Shown here: positions 25,361 to 34,173 of the stretch, one piece after another
Layout: every line of letters begins with the position of its first letter
Numbering within the stretch: position 1 is the stretch's first letter
NCBI GenBank assembly: GCA_945952585.1
Contig: CAMFII010000008.1
Location: 117,234-181,233 of the forward strand
Direction of reading: 5' to 3'
From: an uncultured Rhodobacter sp.
Lineage (GTDB): Bacteria; Pseudomonadota; Alphaproteobacteria; Rhodobacterales; Rhodobacteraceae
DNA: 64,000 bases
Translations under genes and position numbers: made by a program
The notes under the pieces: generated by a model
Told to the model about the DNA's origin: nothing
The model's database searches: none
What the model saw: the letters and a program-made list of their open reading frames with translations, nothing else

Positions 25361-26718
25361 CAGTTGCCCGACACTGGCAGGTTGCATTCGGCAGCGAAGG
25401 CGTCAAGCGCGTCGACCAGCCGCTCCATGATCTCGCCGACCTGCGCCTCGGTCGTGATCATCGGCGGCGCGACGATCACATGGTCGCCGGAATAGCCGCC
25501 GCGCGTCCGGCGAGGATAGACGATCAGGCCGCGCTTGTAGGCCTGCTCGGTCAGCCGGTCGTAGGCGCGCAAGGCAGGCGGCAGCACCTCTTTCGTCTCG
25601 CGGTCCTTCACCAGTTCGAAGGCCAGGAGCAGCCCTTTGCCGCGCACGTCGCCGATGAAGGGATAGCGGTCCATTAGGGCGGTCAGCTGCGCCTTGATCA
25701 TCCCGCCGATATGGACGGCATTCGTCATCATGCCCTGCCGCTCGATCTCTTCGATCACCGCAAGACCCGCGGCACAGGCCAGCGGGTTGCCGGCATAGGT
25801 GAAGCCATGCAGGAAGCCGCCCGCCTTGAGCAGCCGGTCCACGAGGTCGCCCCGCGCAACGATGGCGCCGAGCGGCATGTAACCAGCGCCGAAGCCCTTC
25901 GAAACAGCGAGGATATCCGGCGCGCCCTTCCAGTTCTGGCCGCCGAACAGTTTCCCCGTCCGACCGCCGCCCGACATCACCTCGTCGTGGATCAGAAGCA
26001 CTCCGTGCCGGTCGCAGACCTCGCGGATCGCTTCCATGTAGCGAGCGGGCGGCACCAGCGCGCCGGTCGAGGCGCCGCCGACCGGTTCGACGATGAAGGC
26101 CAGCACGCTGTCCGGCCCCTCTTCGATTATCTTCGCCTCGAGCATGGCAGCGTAATGCTCACCCGTCGCCGGATCCTCGGGGTCCAGCCCGTCGAGCCAG
26201 GCGGTGGGTGCCGGGACCTTGGGCATCTCGACCATCATCGGCTTGAACGGATCGGTCAGGTGGTCATAGCCGCTGACCGTCAGCGCCCCGAGGGTACAGC
26301 CGTGATACGACGGGAAGCGCGATATGATCTTCCACCGGCTGCCTTGCCCGATCGCCACGGCATACTGGCGGGCGAGTTTCATCGCGGACTCGACCGCCTC
26401 GGACCCGCCCGAGACGAAGAACACGCGGTCCATCCCCGGCCAGGCATAGTCCACCATCTTCGCCGCGAGGCGCTCGGACGGCTCGGTCACGAAATGCAGC
26501 CGGTAGCCGAAGGTCGACTTCTCCATCTGCTTGCGCATCGCGTCCAGCACATGCGCGTTGGAATGGCCGATATTGCAGACCATCGCGCCCGAAGAACCGT
26601 CGATGAAGCGGTTGCCCTCGGTATCCCACATGTAGATGCCTTCGGCCCGATCCAGTACCGGGCGGGGATGCTCGGTCTGATAGAACAGATGCGATTTGGC
26701 GTTCCGGAACTGGTTCAT
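25360..26718 (-). CDS. Class III PLP-dependent aminotransferase
   Basis: 452 residues, full length for omega-amino-acid:pyruvate-type aminotransferases. Visible: the GHSNAHVLDAM N-terminal region, the glycine-rich SGGSEAVESAMKLARQY, YHGCTLGALTVSG, the cofactor Asp in LLIHDEVMSGGGRTG and the Schiff-base lysine in AVSKGFGAGY. It is the first gene of the operon. The start MNQFRNAKSH has GGAGAG nine bases upstream. It likely removes a terminal or beta amino group to give a keto acid for BKACE. Confidence 0.92.
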   Translation of the reverse strand: MNQFRNAKSHLFYQTEHPRPVLDRAEGIYMWDTEGNRFIDGSSGAMVCNIGHSNAHVLDAMRKQMEKSTFGYRLHFVTEPSERLAAKMVDYAWPGMDRVFFVSGGSEAVESAMKLARQYAVAIGQGSRWKIISRFPSYHGCTLGALTVSGYDHLTDPFKPMMVEMPKVPAPTAWLDGLDPEDPATGEHYAAMLEAKIIEEGPDSVLAFIVEPVGGASTGALVPPARYMEAIREVCDRHGVLLIHDEVMSGGGRTGKLFGGQNWKGAPDILAVSKGFGAGYMPLGAIVARGDLVDRLLKAGGFLHGFTYAGNPLACAAGLAVIEEIERQGMMTNAVHIGGMIKAQLTALMDRYPFIGDVRGKGLLLAFELVKDRETKEVLPPALRAYDRLTEQAYKRGLIVYPRRTRGGYSGDHVIVAPPMITTEAQVGEIMERLVDALDAFAAECNLPVSGN

Positions 26719-26813
26719 GCGACTCTCCGTTTTCGCGCGAAAGACTGGACGGGGTCGCACCCATAGATCAAATAGATAATTGGAATATGAATCATTGACA
26801 GGAACAATGCCCG
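26719..26813. promoter_or_regulatory. Divergent promoter region of the 12-gene operon and lysR
   Basis: 95-base AT-richer spacer between the aminotransferase and the LysR gene. LysR proteins usually bind and regulate such shared promoter regions. An AT-rich core at about 26765-26800 is visible; no unambiguous T-N11-A dyad was fixed. Confidence 0.6.
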
Positions 26814-27791
26814 ATGGCCCGACTTTCGCCGGCCGAGCGCATGGCGCGCGATCTGGACTGGAACCTGTTGCGCGTCTTCCTTGCGTTGGCCGAGGCCGGG
26901 TCCGTCACTGCCGCCGCCACGATCCTCAGCCTGAAGCAGCCGTCGGTTTCCTCAGCGCTGAAGCGCCTCGAGGGTCGCATGGGTGTGCAACTGATCGAGC
27001 GGCGCCCGGGCCATTTCCAGCTGACCCCGGCGGGCGAGCGACTGCGCGTCGAGGCTGAGGAGGTCCGCGCCGCAATTCTGCGGCTGACCGACGCCGTGGC
27101 CGAGGTCGAGGGGCAGGCCTCGGGCCCCGTGACCATCGCGATGGCCAGCCACGTCATCAGTCCCCATTACGACCGCGTCGTCAGCGATTTTCACCGTGCC
27201 CATCCCGCTGCGACCTTCAACATCGAGGTCATGGCAAGCCGAGACGCGCTGGCATCGGTCCAGGCGCGCCGGTCGAGCTTTGCCATCTGCCTGGTCAGCA
27301 GCAGACCGCCGGGCGTGGAAACCGAGATCCTGTATCGCGAGCATTTCGGCCTTTTCTGCGGTCCGACCCACCCGCTTTTCGGCAGGCGCGGGCTGCGTCT
27401 TGCCGACCTCGAAGGCCTGCCGAGCGTCTCGTTCCAGACCGATCGCGTGGGCGACGCCCTGCAACCGGTCACCGAGATGCGCCGCGCCGCCAATCTGGAA
27501 GAGCGGATCGTCGGCACTTCGGTCAATCTTGAGGAAGTGCGCTGGATGATCTGGATCGGCATGGGAATTGGGCCGTTGCCGGTCCATATCGCCGAGGAAG
27601 GCGTGAGAAACGGCGAACTTTGGCCGTTGCCGCCCTACGAAGGCCTCGCCCCGATCGACGTGCATCTGGCCTGGAACCCGAGAAAGCGCCAGAACAGCGC
27701 CGAGGCCACGCTTCTGGGGCAGTTGCGTGCGGCAATCGCCTCGATCCCGATGGAAGAGCGCATCTATGGCGCTTCCCTTCTGATGTCGTGA
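26814..27791 (+). CDS. LysR-family transcriptional regulator
   Basis: 325 residues. N-terminal winged helix-turn-helix LDWNLLRVFLALAEAGSVTAAA with QPSVSSALKRLEGRMGVQLIERR, then a substrate-binding-type effector domain (for example HYDRVVSDFHRAHPAATFNIEV). It is transcribed divergently from the 12-gene operon with a 95-base shared promoter region, so it is the probable activator of that operon. A later start (residue 10) is possible but the first ATG keeps a reasonable distance to the HTH. Confidence 0.9.
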   Translation: MARLSPAERMARDLDWNLLRVFLALAEAGSVTAAATILSLKQPSVSSALKRLEGRMGVQLIERRPGHFQLTPAGERLRVEAEEVRAAILRLTDAVAEVEGQASGPVTIAMASHVISPHYDRVVSDFHRAHPAATFNIEVMASRDALASVQARRSSFAICLVSSRPPGVETEILYREHFGLFCGPTHPLFGRRGLRLADLEGLPSVSFQTDRVGDALQPVTEMRRAANLEERIVGTSVNLEEVRWMIWIGMGIGPLPVHIAEEGVRNGELWPLPPYEGLAPIDVHLAWNPRKRQNSAEATLLGQLRAAIASIPMEERIYGASLLMS

Positions 27792-27936
27792 CGCAACGGA
27801 ACGACGCCTTGCCCCGGGGACTGGGCAGTTTCGTTTATTGATTCTTCATGCCGCATGGCAGCATTGCACATGCGGCATTGGAGGTTTCGGCCTCCGGACC
27901 CATCTTCGGCCAGTGTCTTCTTCTTGGAACGCGGCA

Positions 27937-28503
27937 ATGGTGAAGTTTGACATTCTGCACGGACAGGGGGCCGGCTGGCCTGATCGTCTGACTGCGGTCC
28001 GGCAATGGTTTCGCCGCAGGCCGGGACCCGTGTTCCGCCTGTCCGAACAGGACGGTACCCGGCTTTTCCTGCATTACGCGACCCTGCCCGTCGCAGACCG
28101 GCACCAGCGCTTTCACGGCAGGAGCCCCTATGGCCTTATCCTGGAGCGTTGCCAGAACATCGACTTCAACGAAGCAATCATCCTTGGCCAGAAGGTGGGG
28201 CGCCGCCTGATCGGGGTTGTCGAACTCCTCCCGTCGATGGCGGATGACGAGCCTGCATACGAACTGGCAGTATCGGTTCTTCCGGCTTGGCAGCATCAGG
28301 GGGTCGCGCTTGCCCTGGTTCAGGCCGCGCTCAACCACGCCGCGCAGGTCGATCCGCTCCGCCCGGTGGTCCTTTTCACCGAGACGGACAATCAGGGAAT
28401 GCTGCGCATCTGCCGCAAGCTGAAGGGCAAAGGCGAACTCATGGGCGGGGAATACCGTTTCCTGTTCCGCCCCAGCCTCAGGCGTTCGGGCTTGGTCGCC
28501 TGA
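27937..28503 (+). CDS. GNAT-like acetyltransferase, small
   Basis: About 188 residues. Weak but recognisable GNAT core: RLIGVVELLPSMADDEPAYELAVSVLP is beta-3/beta-4, followed by the acetyl-CoA loop WQHQGVALALVQAAL and a C-terminal strand-helix LFTETDNQGMLRICRKLKGKGE. The N-terminal region has PYGLILERCQN. Start uncertain: the ATG of MVKFDILHG has only a weak GGAA site, and an upstream in-frame ATG exists at 27838. Function unknown; it follows lysR but with its own 145-base spacer. Confidence 0.7.
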   Translation: MVKFDILHGQGAGWPDRLTAVRQWFRRRPGPVFRLSEQDGTRLFLHYATLPVADRHQRFHGRSPYGLILERCQNIDFNEAIILGQKVGRRLIGVVELLPSMADDEPAYELAVSVLPAWQHQGVALALVQAALNHAAQVDPLRPVVLFTETDNQGMLRICRKLKGKGELMGGEYRFLFRPSLRRSGLVA

Positions 28504-28802
28504 GCCCGCATGGTTCGCTCATCCTTGCTGCTCCGTTCCGCGCGCGTGGTCGCACAGCGGAAATTTCTGAATCTTGCCGGTCGAGGTCTTGGGCAAGTCA
28601 CGGAAGACGCCGGCGGTTCGCGCCATGAAACGGAACGGGGTCAGCGGCGTATAGTTGGCCGCATTCTGACCCAGCCCCTAATCGTAGATACCGGCCTTTA
28701 TCTCAGGCTGCCTGCTGTCTTCCGACGGCTTTGCATCGTGACGGCACAAGTCCGACCGCGGAGCCAATCGCAGGGAAATCCTGCCGAGCCACCATCCGGG
28801 AC
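28504..28802. other. 299-bp gap holding only a gene fossil
   Basis: Between the GNAT gene and phaC. Apart from the acyl-CoA synthetase fragment (28519-28677) I see no gene, repeat or clear terminator; the remaining 125 bases next to phaC show no structure I can name. Confidence 0.6.
28519..28677 (-). pseudogene. Acyl-CoA synthetase remnant with internal deletion
   Basis: Reading the minus strand gives LGQNAANYTPLTPFRFMA, then RTAGVF running straight into RDLPKTSTGKIQKFPL and a stop. The first part is the characteristic N-terminus of medium-chain/propionate-type acyl-CoA synthetases (NYxPLTPxxFLxRAAxVFPD). The second is their extreme C-terminus with the catalytic lysine motif PKTSTGK. Some 480 residues between them are missing, and a TAG stop lies just upstream in place of a start codon. 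The join falls on a short GTCTTCC-like homology that both ends would share. This is a gene fossil, not a functional protein. It lies immediately downstream of phaC. Confidence 0.8.
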
Positions 28803-30569
28803 CTATTTCTTCAACACATAACTGCCCGGCGCATCCTCGATCGCCGGCAGCCCCCCCTCGCCCGGGACTCGCGCGGGCACCCGCGCCGCGCTGTCATGCG
28901 AGTCGATCCACTCGGCCCAGGCCGGCCACCAGGACCCTTGCTTGGCGGTAGCACCCGCCAGCCAGTCCTCGGGCTTCTCGGGGTAATCGTCCCGCTCCCA
29001 GTAGCCGTATTTCGGCCGCTTCGCCGGCGGGTTGATCACGCCGGCGATATGACCCGATCCCCCCAGCACGAACTTGACGTTCCCGCCCAGAAGCCGGGTC
29101 GTCGGGTAGATCGACCGCCACGGCGCAATATGATCCTCTTTCGTGGCCAGCACGAAGAAGGGGACCGTGATCTTCGACAGGTCGATCGGGGTGCCGTCCA
29201 TGGTCAGGTGGCCAGGCTTGCGCAACCCGTTCTCGATGTAGATCTTTTCCAGATACCACAGCAGCATGGCCGCCGGCAGGCGTGTGCTGTCGGCATTCCA
29301 GAACAGCAGATCGAAGGCCGGAGGTTTCTTGCCCATCAGGTAGTTCATCACATGGAATGACCAGACGAGGTCGTTCTCGCGGATCATCGAGAACATGTCC
29401 TGCAAGTGATGGTTCTCGAGATATCCCTTCGTCTCCATGTGCTTGCGCAGCACCTCGAGCCGGTCGCGGTCAATGAAGACTCCCACTTCACCCACATCGG
29501 TGAAGTCGACCATGGTGGCCAGCGTCGTCGCCGTGACGATCCGCTTGTCGCCGCGCGCGGCCAGGAAGGCGAGCGTGGCGGTGACGAGGATCCCGCCGAT
29601 GCAGAAGCCGAGGATGTCGAACTTCTTCTCGCCGGTTGCGGTCTGCATCGCGTCAAGCGCCGCGAGCGGTCCGAGCTTCATGTAATCCTCGAAGCTCAGA
29701 TCGGCATGTTCCTTGGTCGGGTTGACCCAGGAAATCAGGAACACCGAGTGCCCCTGCTCCAGCATGAAGCGCACCATGGAATTGTCGGGGCGCAGATCGA
29801 AGATGTAATACTTGTTGATCCAAGGAGGCACGAACAGCAGCGGCCGCTTCCGCTGCTTCTCGGTCAGCGGCGCGTAGTGGATCAACTGCATCAGTTCGTT
29901 CTGGAACACGACCTTGCCGGGCGTGACAGCCAGATCCTTGCCGACGACGAAGGCCGCCGGATCGTTGGTCGAAATATCAAGCCGCCCGTCGCCGCGCTCG
30001 ATGTCATCGACAAGATTGCGCAGCCCGTCGAGCAGGCTGCGGCCCTGGGTCTGGGTGAACTCGTCGCGGACCACCGGGTTGGTCGCAAGATAGTTTGTCG
30101 GCGCAAGCGCGCTCAGAAGCTGACGGGTATAGAACTTTACCCGCAGGCTCTCCTTCGTTCCCTCTGGCAAAAGCGCCAGAAGGTCCTCGGTCGCGCGCTC
30201 CATCGCGATATGACCGTCGCGCAGGCCGCGTACGAACGGGTCGCGCTGCCAGCGTCGGTCGCGGAACCGCTTGTCGGAGGCGCCCAGCCCCTCGTCGCGG
30301 TCGCCAAGCCAGGCGTCCTGCCAGGCCTTGGACCAGTCGAAGCAGAACTTCTGCATCCGTTGCGCCGTCTCGACCGGCTGGTCGAAGAAGGTCGGAAGCA
30401 CCTTCAGGTAGGCCTCCCAGACGCTGCGCGCGTCGACGATCGAGAATTCCTGATCGGTAACCTTGTCATTGACGACCGCCTGGCTGCGCTGCATTGCGGC
30501 CTGCAACCTAGAAACCAGCTGTCCGAATTCGCTCCACTGCGCCATCAGTTCGCCAGTTTCCATCGCCAT
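28803..30569 (-). CDS. phaC: Class I poly(3-hydroxyalkanoate) synthase
   Basis: 588 residues, standard for class I PhaC. It polymerises (R)-3-hydroxyacyl-CoA on the surface of PHA granules. N-terminal PhaC region (DPFVRGLRDGHI, PTNYLATNP, TPGKVVFQNELMQLIHY), then the alpha/beta hydrolase core with the catalytic cysteine in the lipase-like box GFCIGG (C323), the acid in LATKEDHIAPW and the histidine in GSGHIAGV. The start is supported by GAGAAGG three bases upstream. Seven bases separate it from a PhaJ-like gene upstream. Confidence 0.96.
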   Translation of the reverse strand: MAMETGELMAQWSEFGQLVSRLQAAMQRSQAVVNDKVTDQEFSIVDARSVWEAYLKVLPTFFDQPVETAQRMQKFCFDWSKAWQDAWLGDRDEGLGASDKRFRDRRWQRDPFVRGLRDGHIAMERATEDLLALLPEGTKESLRVKFYTRQLLSALAPTNYLATNPVVRDEFTQTQGRSLLDGLRNLVDDIERGDGRLDISTNDPAAFVVGKDLAVTPGKVVFQNELMQLIHYAPLTEKQRKRPLLFVPPWINKYYIFDLRPDNSMVRFMLEQGHSVFLISWVNPTKEHADLSFEDYMKLGPLAALDAMQTATGEKKFDILGFCIGGILVTATLAFLAARGDKRIVTATTLATMVDFTDVGEVGVFIDRDRLEVLRKHMETKGYLENHHLQDMFSMIRENDLVWSFHVMNYLMGKKPPAFDLLFWNADSTRLPAAMLLWYLEKIYIENGLRKPGHLTMDGTPIDLSKITVPFFVLATKEDHIAPWRSIYPTTRLLGGNVKFVLGGSGHIAGVINPPAKRPKYGYWERDDYPEKPEDWLAGATAKQGSWWPAWAEWIDSHDSAARVPARVPGEGGLPAIEDAPGSYVLKK

Positions 30570-30576
30570 GTCCTTC

Positions 30577-30978
30577 TCACTCGGCTACCTGCTGCCGGGC
30601 CCTCGATGTGGTCCGTACGGTCGCCTGCCCATCGACAACCTTCCGGTCCCCGACCTGACAGATCGTCGTGAGAATGACACGGTTGCGATCGCGCGGCACC
30701 TCTTTAACTGTGACTTCGGCTGTGACCGTGTCATCAGGCCGCACGGGGCCGACAAAACGCATCTCTTGCGCAACATAGACGGTGCCCGGGCCAGGCATCC
30801 GGGTGGCGATTGCCGCCGAAATCGTGCTCGCCGTCAGAAAGCGATGGGTAATGCGGCCGCCGAACGGCGTGGCGGCGGCTAGGTCCTCGCCTGCGGGAAG
30901 ACCTGCTTCGAGTGGAGGTCGGCCAGGCGCAGCAACGAGGCCGAATGGCCCGCGACGCAGAGGGGCGGGAGTATCCAT
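30577..30978 (-). CDS. PhaJ-like MaoC hot-dog protein lacking the catalytic N-terminal half
   Basis: 133 residues. From FGGRITHRFLTASTISAAIA to the C-terminus it matches (R)-enoyl-CoA hydratases of the PhaJ/MaoC family (GPGTVYVAQEMRF, GPVRPDDTVTAEVTVKEV). The preceding 40 residues are Pro/Gly/Ala-rich and carry no hydratase motif (D-x-N-P-x-H), whose Asp and His are catalytic; no other frame restores it. It is therefore truncated, inactive or specialised. It sits 7 bases before phaC and 29 bases after the histidine-kinase gene, so it is in the same transcription unit. Confidence 0.65.
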   Translation of the reverse strand: MDTPAPLRRGPFGLVAAPGRPPLEAGLPAGEDLAAATPFGGRITHRFLTASTISAAIATRMPGPGTVYVAQEMRFVGPVRPDDTVTAEVTVKEVPRDRNRVILTTICQVGDRKVVDGQATVRTTSRARQQVAE

Positions 30979-31007
30979 TTGCCGCGCTCGCAGTGGGCCT
31001 GGGCGGC

Positions 31008-33587
31008 CTAGAGGCCACCAGCATCACCGTGAGCAGGACCCAGATCGATCAAGTCCGTCATTGCCTTGATGCTTTCGCGCCAGATGGCTTCGGTGTCGCG
31101 CTGCAGGACGGCATTCGCTTCGGACAGTCGACCAGCGTCTATTTCTTGTTCGGCCCAGGCGTAATGCACGCGCAGGCGCATCGCTCCGATAACGGCCGCC
31201 GCACCTGCGGCCTCGTGGCACAGCGCGGACAGCTCGCTTGCCGCCGCCCCCCGGGTCGCCGCCGCAAGAATGCTGTCTTTCTGGGCTTGACCGTCGCGCA
31301 GGAAAGTCGATGTCAGGCGGGCCAGCCCATCCTTGCCGACGACCTCACGGAGCTCGGCCAGACGGCCCTTGTCGAATGGTGCGGCATCGGGCGGTCCGCC
31401 CAAGACGGCCTTTCTGCCCGAAAGCAACGCGACCAGTGCAGCAGTCGAGATCGGCTTGACCAGCACATCGTCCATCCCTGCGGCGCGGAACCGATCCTGG
31501 TCGGTCTCCATCGAATGCGCGGTCACCGCCACGATCGGAACCGAGCTTGAGGCGCCACCCGCGCGGATCAGCCGGGTCGCGGCAATGCCGTCCATCAGCG
31601 GCATGGAGATGTCCATCAGGATAAGGTCAAAGCGCTTCGCAGCAGCAGCGGCTGCGCCGCTTGCACCATCTGGCGCCAGAACAACCCGCTGGCCCAGATG
31701 CCGGAGCATTTCCTCGAGCACTGCGCGGTTGGTGGGATTGTCCTCGACCACCAGCACATCAAGGGACGGCAGGTCTGCCCCGGCAACTGGCGTGACGACC
31801 TTGGCTGGCGCGCCCTTCGCGACGGGCAAGGTCAGCCGCAGCCAGAAACAGCTGCCTTCGCCGGGCTCGCTCTCGACCCCGAGTTCGCCTCCCAACGCCG
31901 CGGCCAGCCGCCGGGATATGGCAAGGCCAAGACCGGCCCCCTGCCCCGAGCGGCGGAAGGAAGTGTCAAGCATGACGAAATCCTGGAAGATCCGCTCTTG
32001 ATCCTCGGGGGCAATGCCCGGACCGTTGTCGATCACCCGGATTTCCACGGCTCGCATGTCCGGCGCGGTTTCGGTCAGTTCGGCCTCGATAATCACATGG
32101 CCCTTGCCGTCGTCCACGAACTTCATGGCGTTGGACAGGAGGTTCTGCACGATCTGGCCCAGCCGGAACGGATCGGCATGGACCACCGCGGACTCCGTCA
32201 GCATCGTGAAATCCAGGGCGATGTGCCGCTTGTTGCAGATCGGCCGAACCGCCTCGACCAGCCGGGAAAGGTGATCGGCCAGGTCGAAGTCCTCGCCGTT
32301 CAGGTCCATGCGCGCGCTTTCCATGCGCGTGATGTCCAGAACATCATTCGCATGACGCAAGAGCTGGTTGGCCGACTCCTGCGCCAGAACGACGAAACGT
32401 TGCGCTTCCGGATCGACCACTTGACGGCGTACGATTTCGAGCGAGGCGATCAGGCCATTCAGCGGGGTCCGCATTTCGTGGCTCATGACGGCCAGGAACT
32501 CGGTCTTGGCCTTTTCGGCTGCAAGCGCCTCGTCGCGGGCAGCGGTCAGCGCAGTCTCGGCCGCCAGCCGCCTGGAAATGTCGCGCAGAAAGGCGATGAA
32601 GATCCTCCCCTCGTCGCCCTCCGAAGTGGAGATCTGCAACTCGATCGGAAATTCCCGGCCTGACCGGTGCAGCGCCGTGATCTGGAAGCGCCCGGAATCG
32701 ACGACCTTGACCTGCCCGGTTTTCCGCATCCGCTCCATACCCGCGCGGTGCGCGTCGCGGTGGTGTGGCGGCACGATCAGCTCGGCCACTTCGCGCCCCA
32801 TGACCTCATCCCGCGAAAAGCCGAAGATGGCCTCTGCGGACGGGTTGTACTGAAGGATGCGGCCAAATGAATCGATGATGATGATGGCGTCCAGCGCGCT
32901 GTCCACTGTCGCGACCAGCCTGCGAGACAGGCGCGCGATCTGGTCAGCCTCACGGCTTGCCGTCCGGTTCAGCCAGATCACCAGCGCCAGAAGACAGGCA
33001 AAGACCAGTATCGTCGCGATGGTCGTTAGTTCCAGCTGCCGCACCAGCGAGGCAAAAGCAGCCCTGCGTTCGCTGCTTACCCGCGCCTGCCGCTCGACCA
33101 TCTGGCTTGTCGTCTTGTGAAGCGCGACGCGAAGCTTATCGATGCGATCCGCCATCGCCGGCAAGCTCTGTCGCAGCCTGTCATCCGGCCCATCGATTAG
33201 CGGGGTCTCCTGCCTGATATACCCGTCCAGCAGTCCCACAAGGACCGCTTTCAGGTCGTCCTGGCCGGAGGGGGCATAGCCCTGCCCCGTGATGGCGTTC
33301 TGGGCCCGGCTGTAGAACAGGTCGAAGCGCCGCCGCAGCTCCTGAAGCGGAGCCACAGGATCGGTCGCGTTGACATGAAGCGCTTCGCTCAGGCGGACAA
33401 GGTCGACTTCAAGCTGCGCCAGATTCCAGTCCAAGTTGTCGGCAGGATCGCTCCGCAGCGCCGAAACCTCCGAGCGGATCTTGAGGCCAGACGCGGCGAG
33501 CGCGCCCAGCGCGACGATCAGCCCGACGATCAGGATGGGTCGGACAACCCAGAGAAGCGGCGAGAAACGGTCCGACGCAATGCTCAT
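31008..33587 (-). CDS. Hybrid sensor histidine kinase (PAS-HisKA-HATPase-REC-Hpt)
   Basis: 859 residues. Membrane helix 15-36, a helical periplasmic region about 37-190, second helix 191-207, PAS about 225-345 (LDAIIIIDSFGRILQYN), HisKA with phospho-histidine H370 (VMSHEMRTPLNG). Then the HATPase about 475-592 (N box LLSNAMKF, DNGPGI, GAGLGL), a receiver with D659 (LILMDIS) and a C-terminal Hpt-like domain with H791 (LCHEAAGAAAVIG). All phosphorelay residues are present. The gene for a small periplasmic protein is 10 bases upstream. The LuxR-type regulator at 34214-34828 is a plausible terminal acceptor. Confidence 0.93.
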   Translation of the reverse strand: MSIASDRFSPLLWVVRPILIVGLIVALGALAASGLKIRSEVSALRSDPADNLDWNLAQLEVDLVRLSEALHVNATDPVAPLQELRRRFDLFYSRAQNAITGQGYAPSGQDDLKAVLVGLLDGYIRQETPLIDGPDDRLRQSLPAMADRIDKLRVALHKTTSQMVERQARVSSERRAAFASLVRQLELTTIATILVFACLLALVIWLNRTASREADQIARLSRRLVATVDSALDAIIIIDSFGRILQYNPSAEAIFGFSRDEVMGREVAELIVPPHHRDAHRAGMERMRKTGQVKVVDSGRFQITALHRSGREFPIELQISTSEGDEGRIFIAFLRDISRRLAAETALTAARDEALAAEKAKTEFLAVMSHEMRTPLNGLIASLEIVRRQVVDPEAQRFVVLAQESANQLLRHANDVLDITRMESARMDLNGEDFDLADHLSRLVEAVRPICNKRHIALDFTMLTESAVVHADPFRLGQIVQNLLSNAMKFVDDGKGHVIIEAELTETAPDMRAVEIRVIDNGPGIAPEDQERIFQDFVMLDTSFRRSGQGAGLGLAISRRLAAALGGELGVESEPGEGSCFWLRLTLPVAKGAPAKVVTPVAGADLPSLDVLVVEDNPTNRAVLEEMLRHLGQRVVLAPDGASGAAAAAAKRFDLILMDISMPLMDGIAATRLIRAGGASSSVPIVAVTAHSMETDQDRFRAAGMDDVLVKPISTAALVALLSGRKAVLGGPPDAAPFDKGRLAELREVVGKDGLARLTSTFLRDGQAQKDSILAAATRGAAASELSALCHEAAGAAAVIGAMRLRVHYAWAEQEIDAGRLSEANAVLQRDTEAIWRESIKAMTDLIDLGPAHGDAGGL

Positions 33588-33597
33588 CCAGCCTCGG

Positions 33598-34113
33598 TCA
33601 CTCTCCGAATTCGATGGTCGTCAGTTGCCAGATCGAACGGGAATAGGTCTCTTCCGAGCGGTAGCTCTCGTTCGCATCGTAGGGATAGACCATCCAGACC
33701 GGACCCTTTTCGCGCAGGCTCATCGGCTTGCCATCCATCAGGAAGGCGAGAAGCGGGGCGTCATCGGCGACGGCAGACATTGGCATCTTGATCGTATAGT
33801 CGTTCGCCGCCGAGAGCGTGATCGTCTCGCCCTTCGCGCCAATCGCCGCGACAAGATCCTTCAGCAGCACCCCGGAAAACGTCGGGGTCCCGCTCGTCCA
33901 GATGGTCGAGGTCGTGAAACTGCTCTGCGGCAGAGCCGCAAGCTGGGCCTGGTCGAGTTGAAGCGTGTCACCGGCATTCCTTGCGGCGATATCGCCCTTG
34001 ATCGTCAGCAGCACCTCGCCCGTCGGGGCCGCGAAATCGCCGGCAGCCGCCGGGCTGGCCACGATAGTGGCAAGAGCAAGAATGACTGCAAGGCTGTGTC
34101 GGGATGAGATCAT
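33598..34113 (-). CDS. Periplasmic oxidoreductase-like protein (molybdopterin-domain fold), sensor partner
   Basis: 171 residues with a signal peptide (about 24 residues, cleavage near PAAA-GD). The mature part (LDQAQLAALPQSSFTTSTIW, FSGVLLKDLVAAIGAKGET, GPVWMVYPYD) resembles the small secreted oxidoreductase molybdopterin-binding-like proteins often encoded next to sensor kinases. The cofactor cysteine of true sulfite-oxidase enzymes is absent, so cofactor binding is doubtful. It lies 10 bases before the hybrid kinase, whose periplasmic domain may sense through it. Two AGGGATAG repeats lie upstream. Confidence 0.78.
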   Translation of the reverse strand: MISSRHSLAVILALATIVASPAAAGDFAAPTGEVLLTIKGDIAARNAGDTLQLDQAQLAALPQSSFTTSTIWTSGTPTFSGVLLKDLVAAIGAKGETITLSAANDYTIKMPMSAVADDAPLLAFLMDGKPMSLREKGPVWMVYPYDANESYRSEETYSRSIWQLTTIEFGE

Positions 34114-34173
34114 TCAATTCTCCATCAATCCTGAACCGCTTACCATCTTCGCCGCCCATGTGCGCCCGTCCTG

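Noticed and set aside
26765-26800. Possible LysR T-N11-A box between lysR and the aminotransferase
   Set aside because: Several weak AT-rich dyads compete; none is clearly better than chance.
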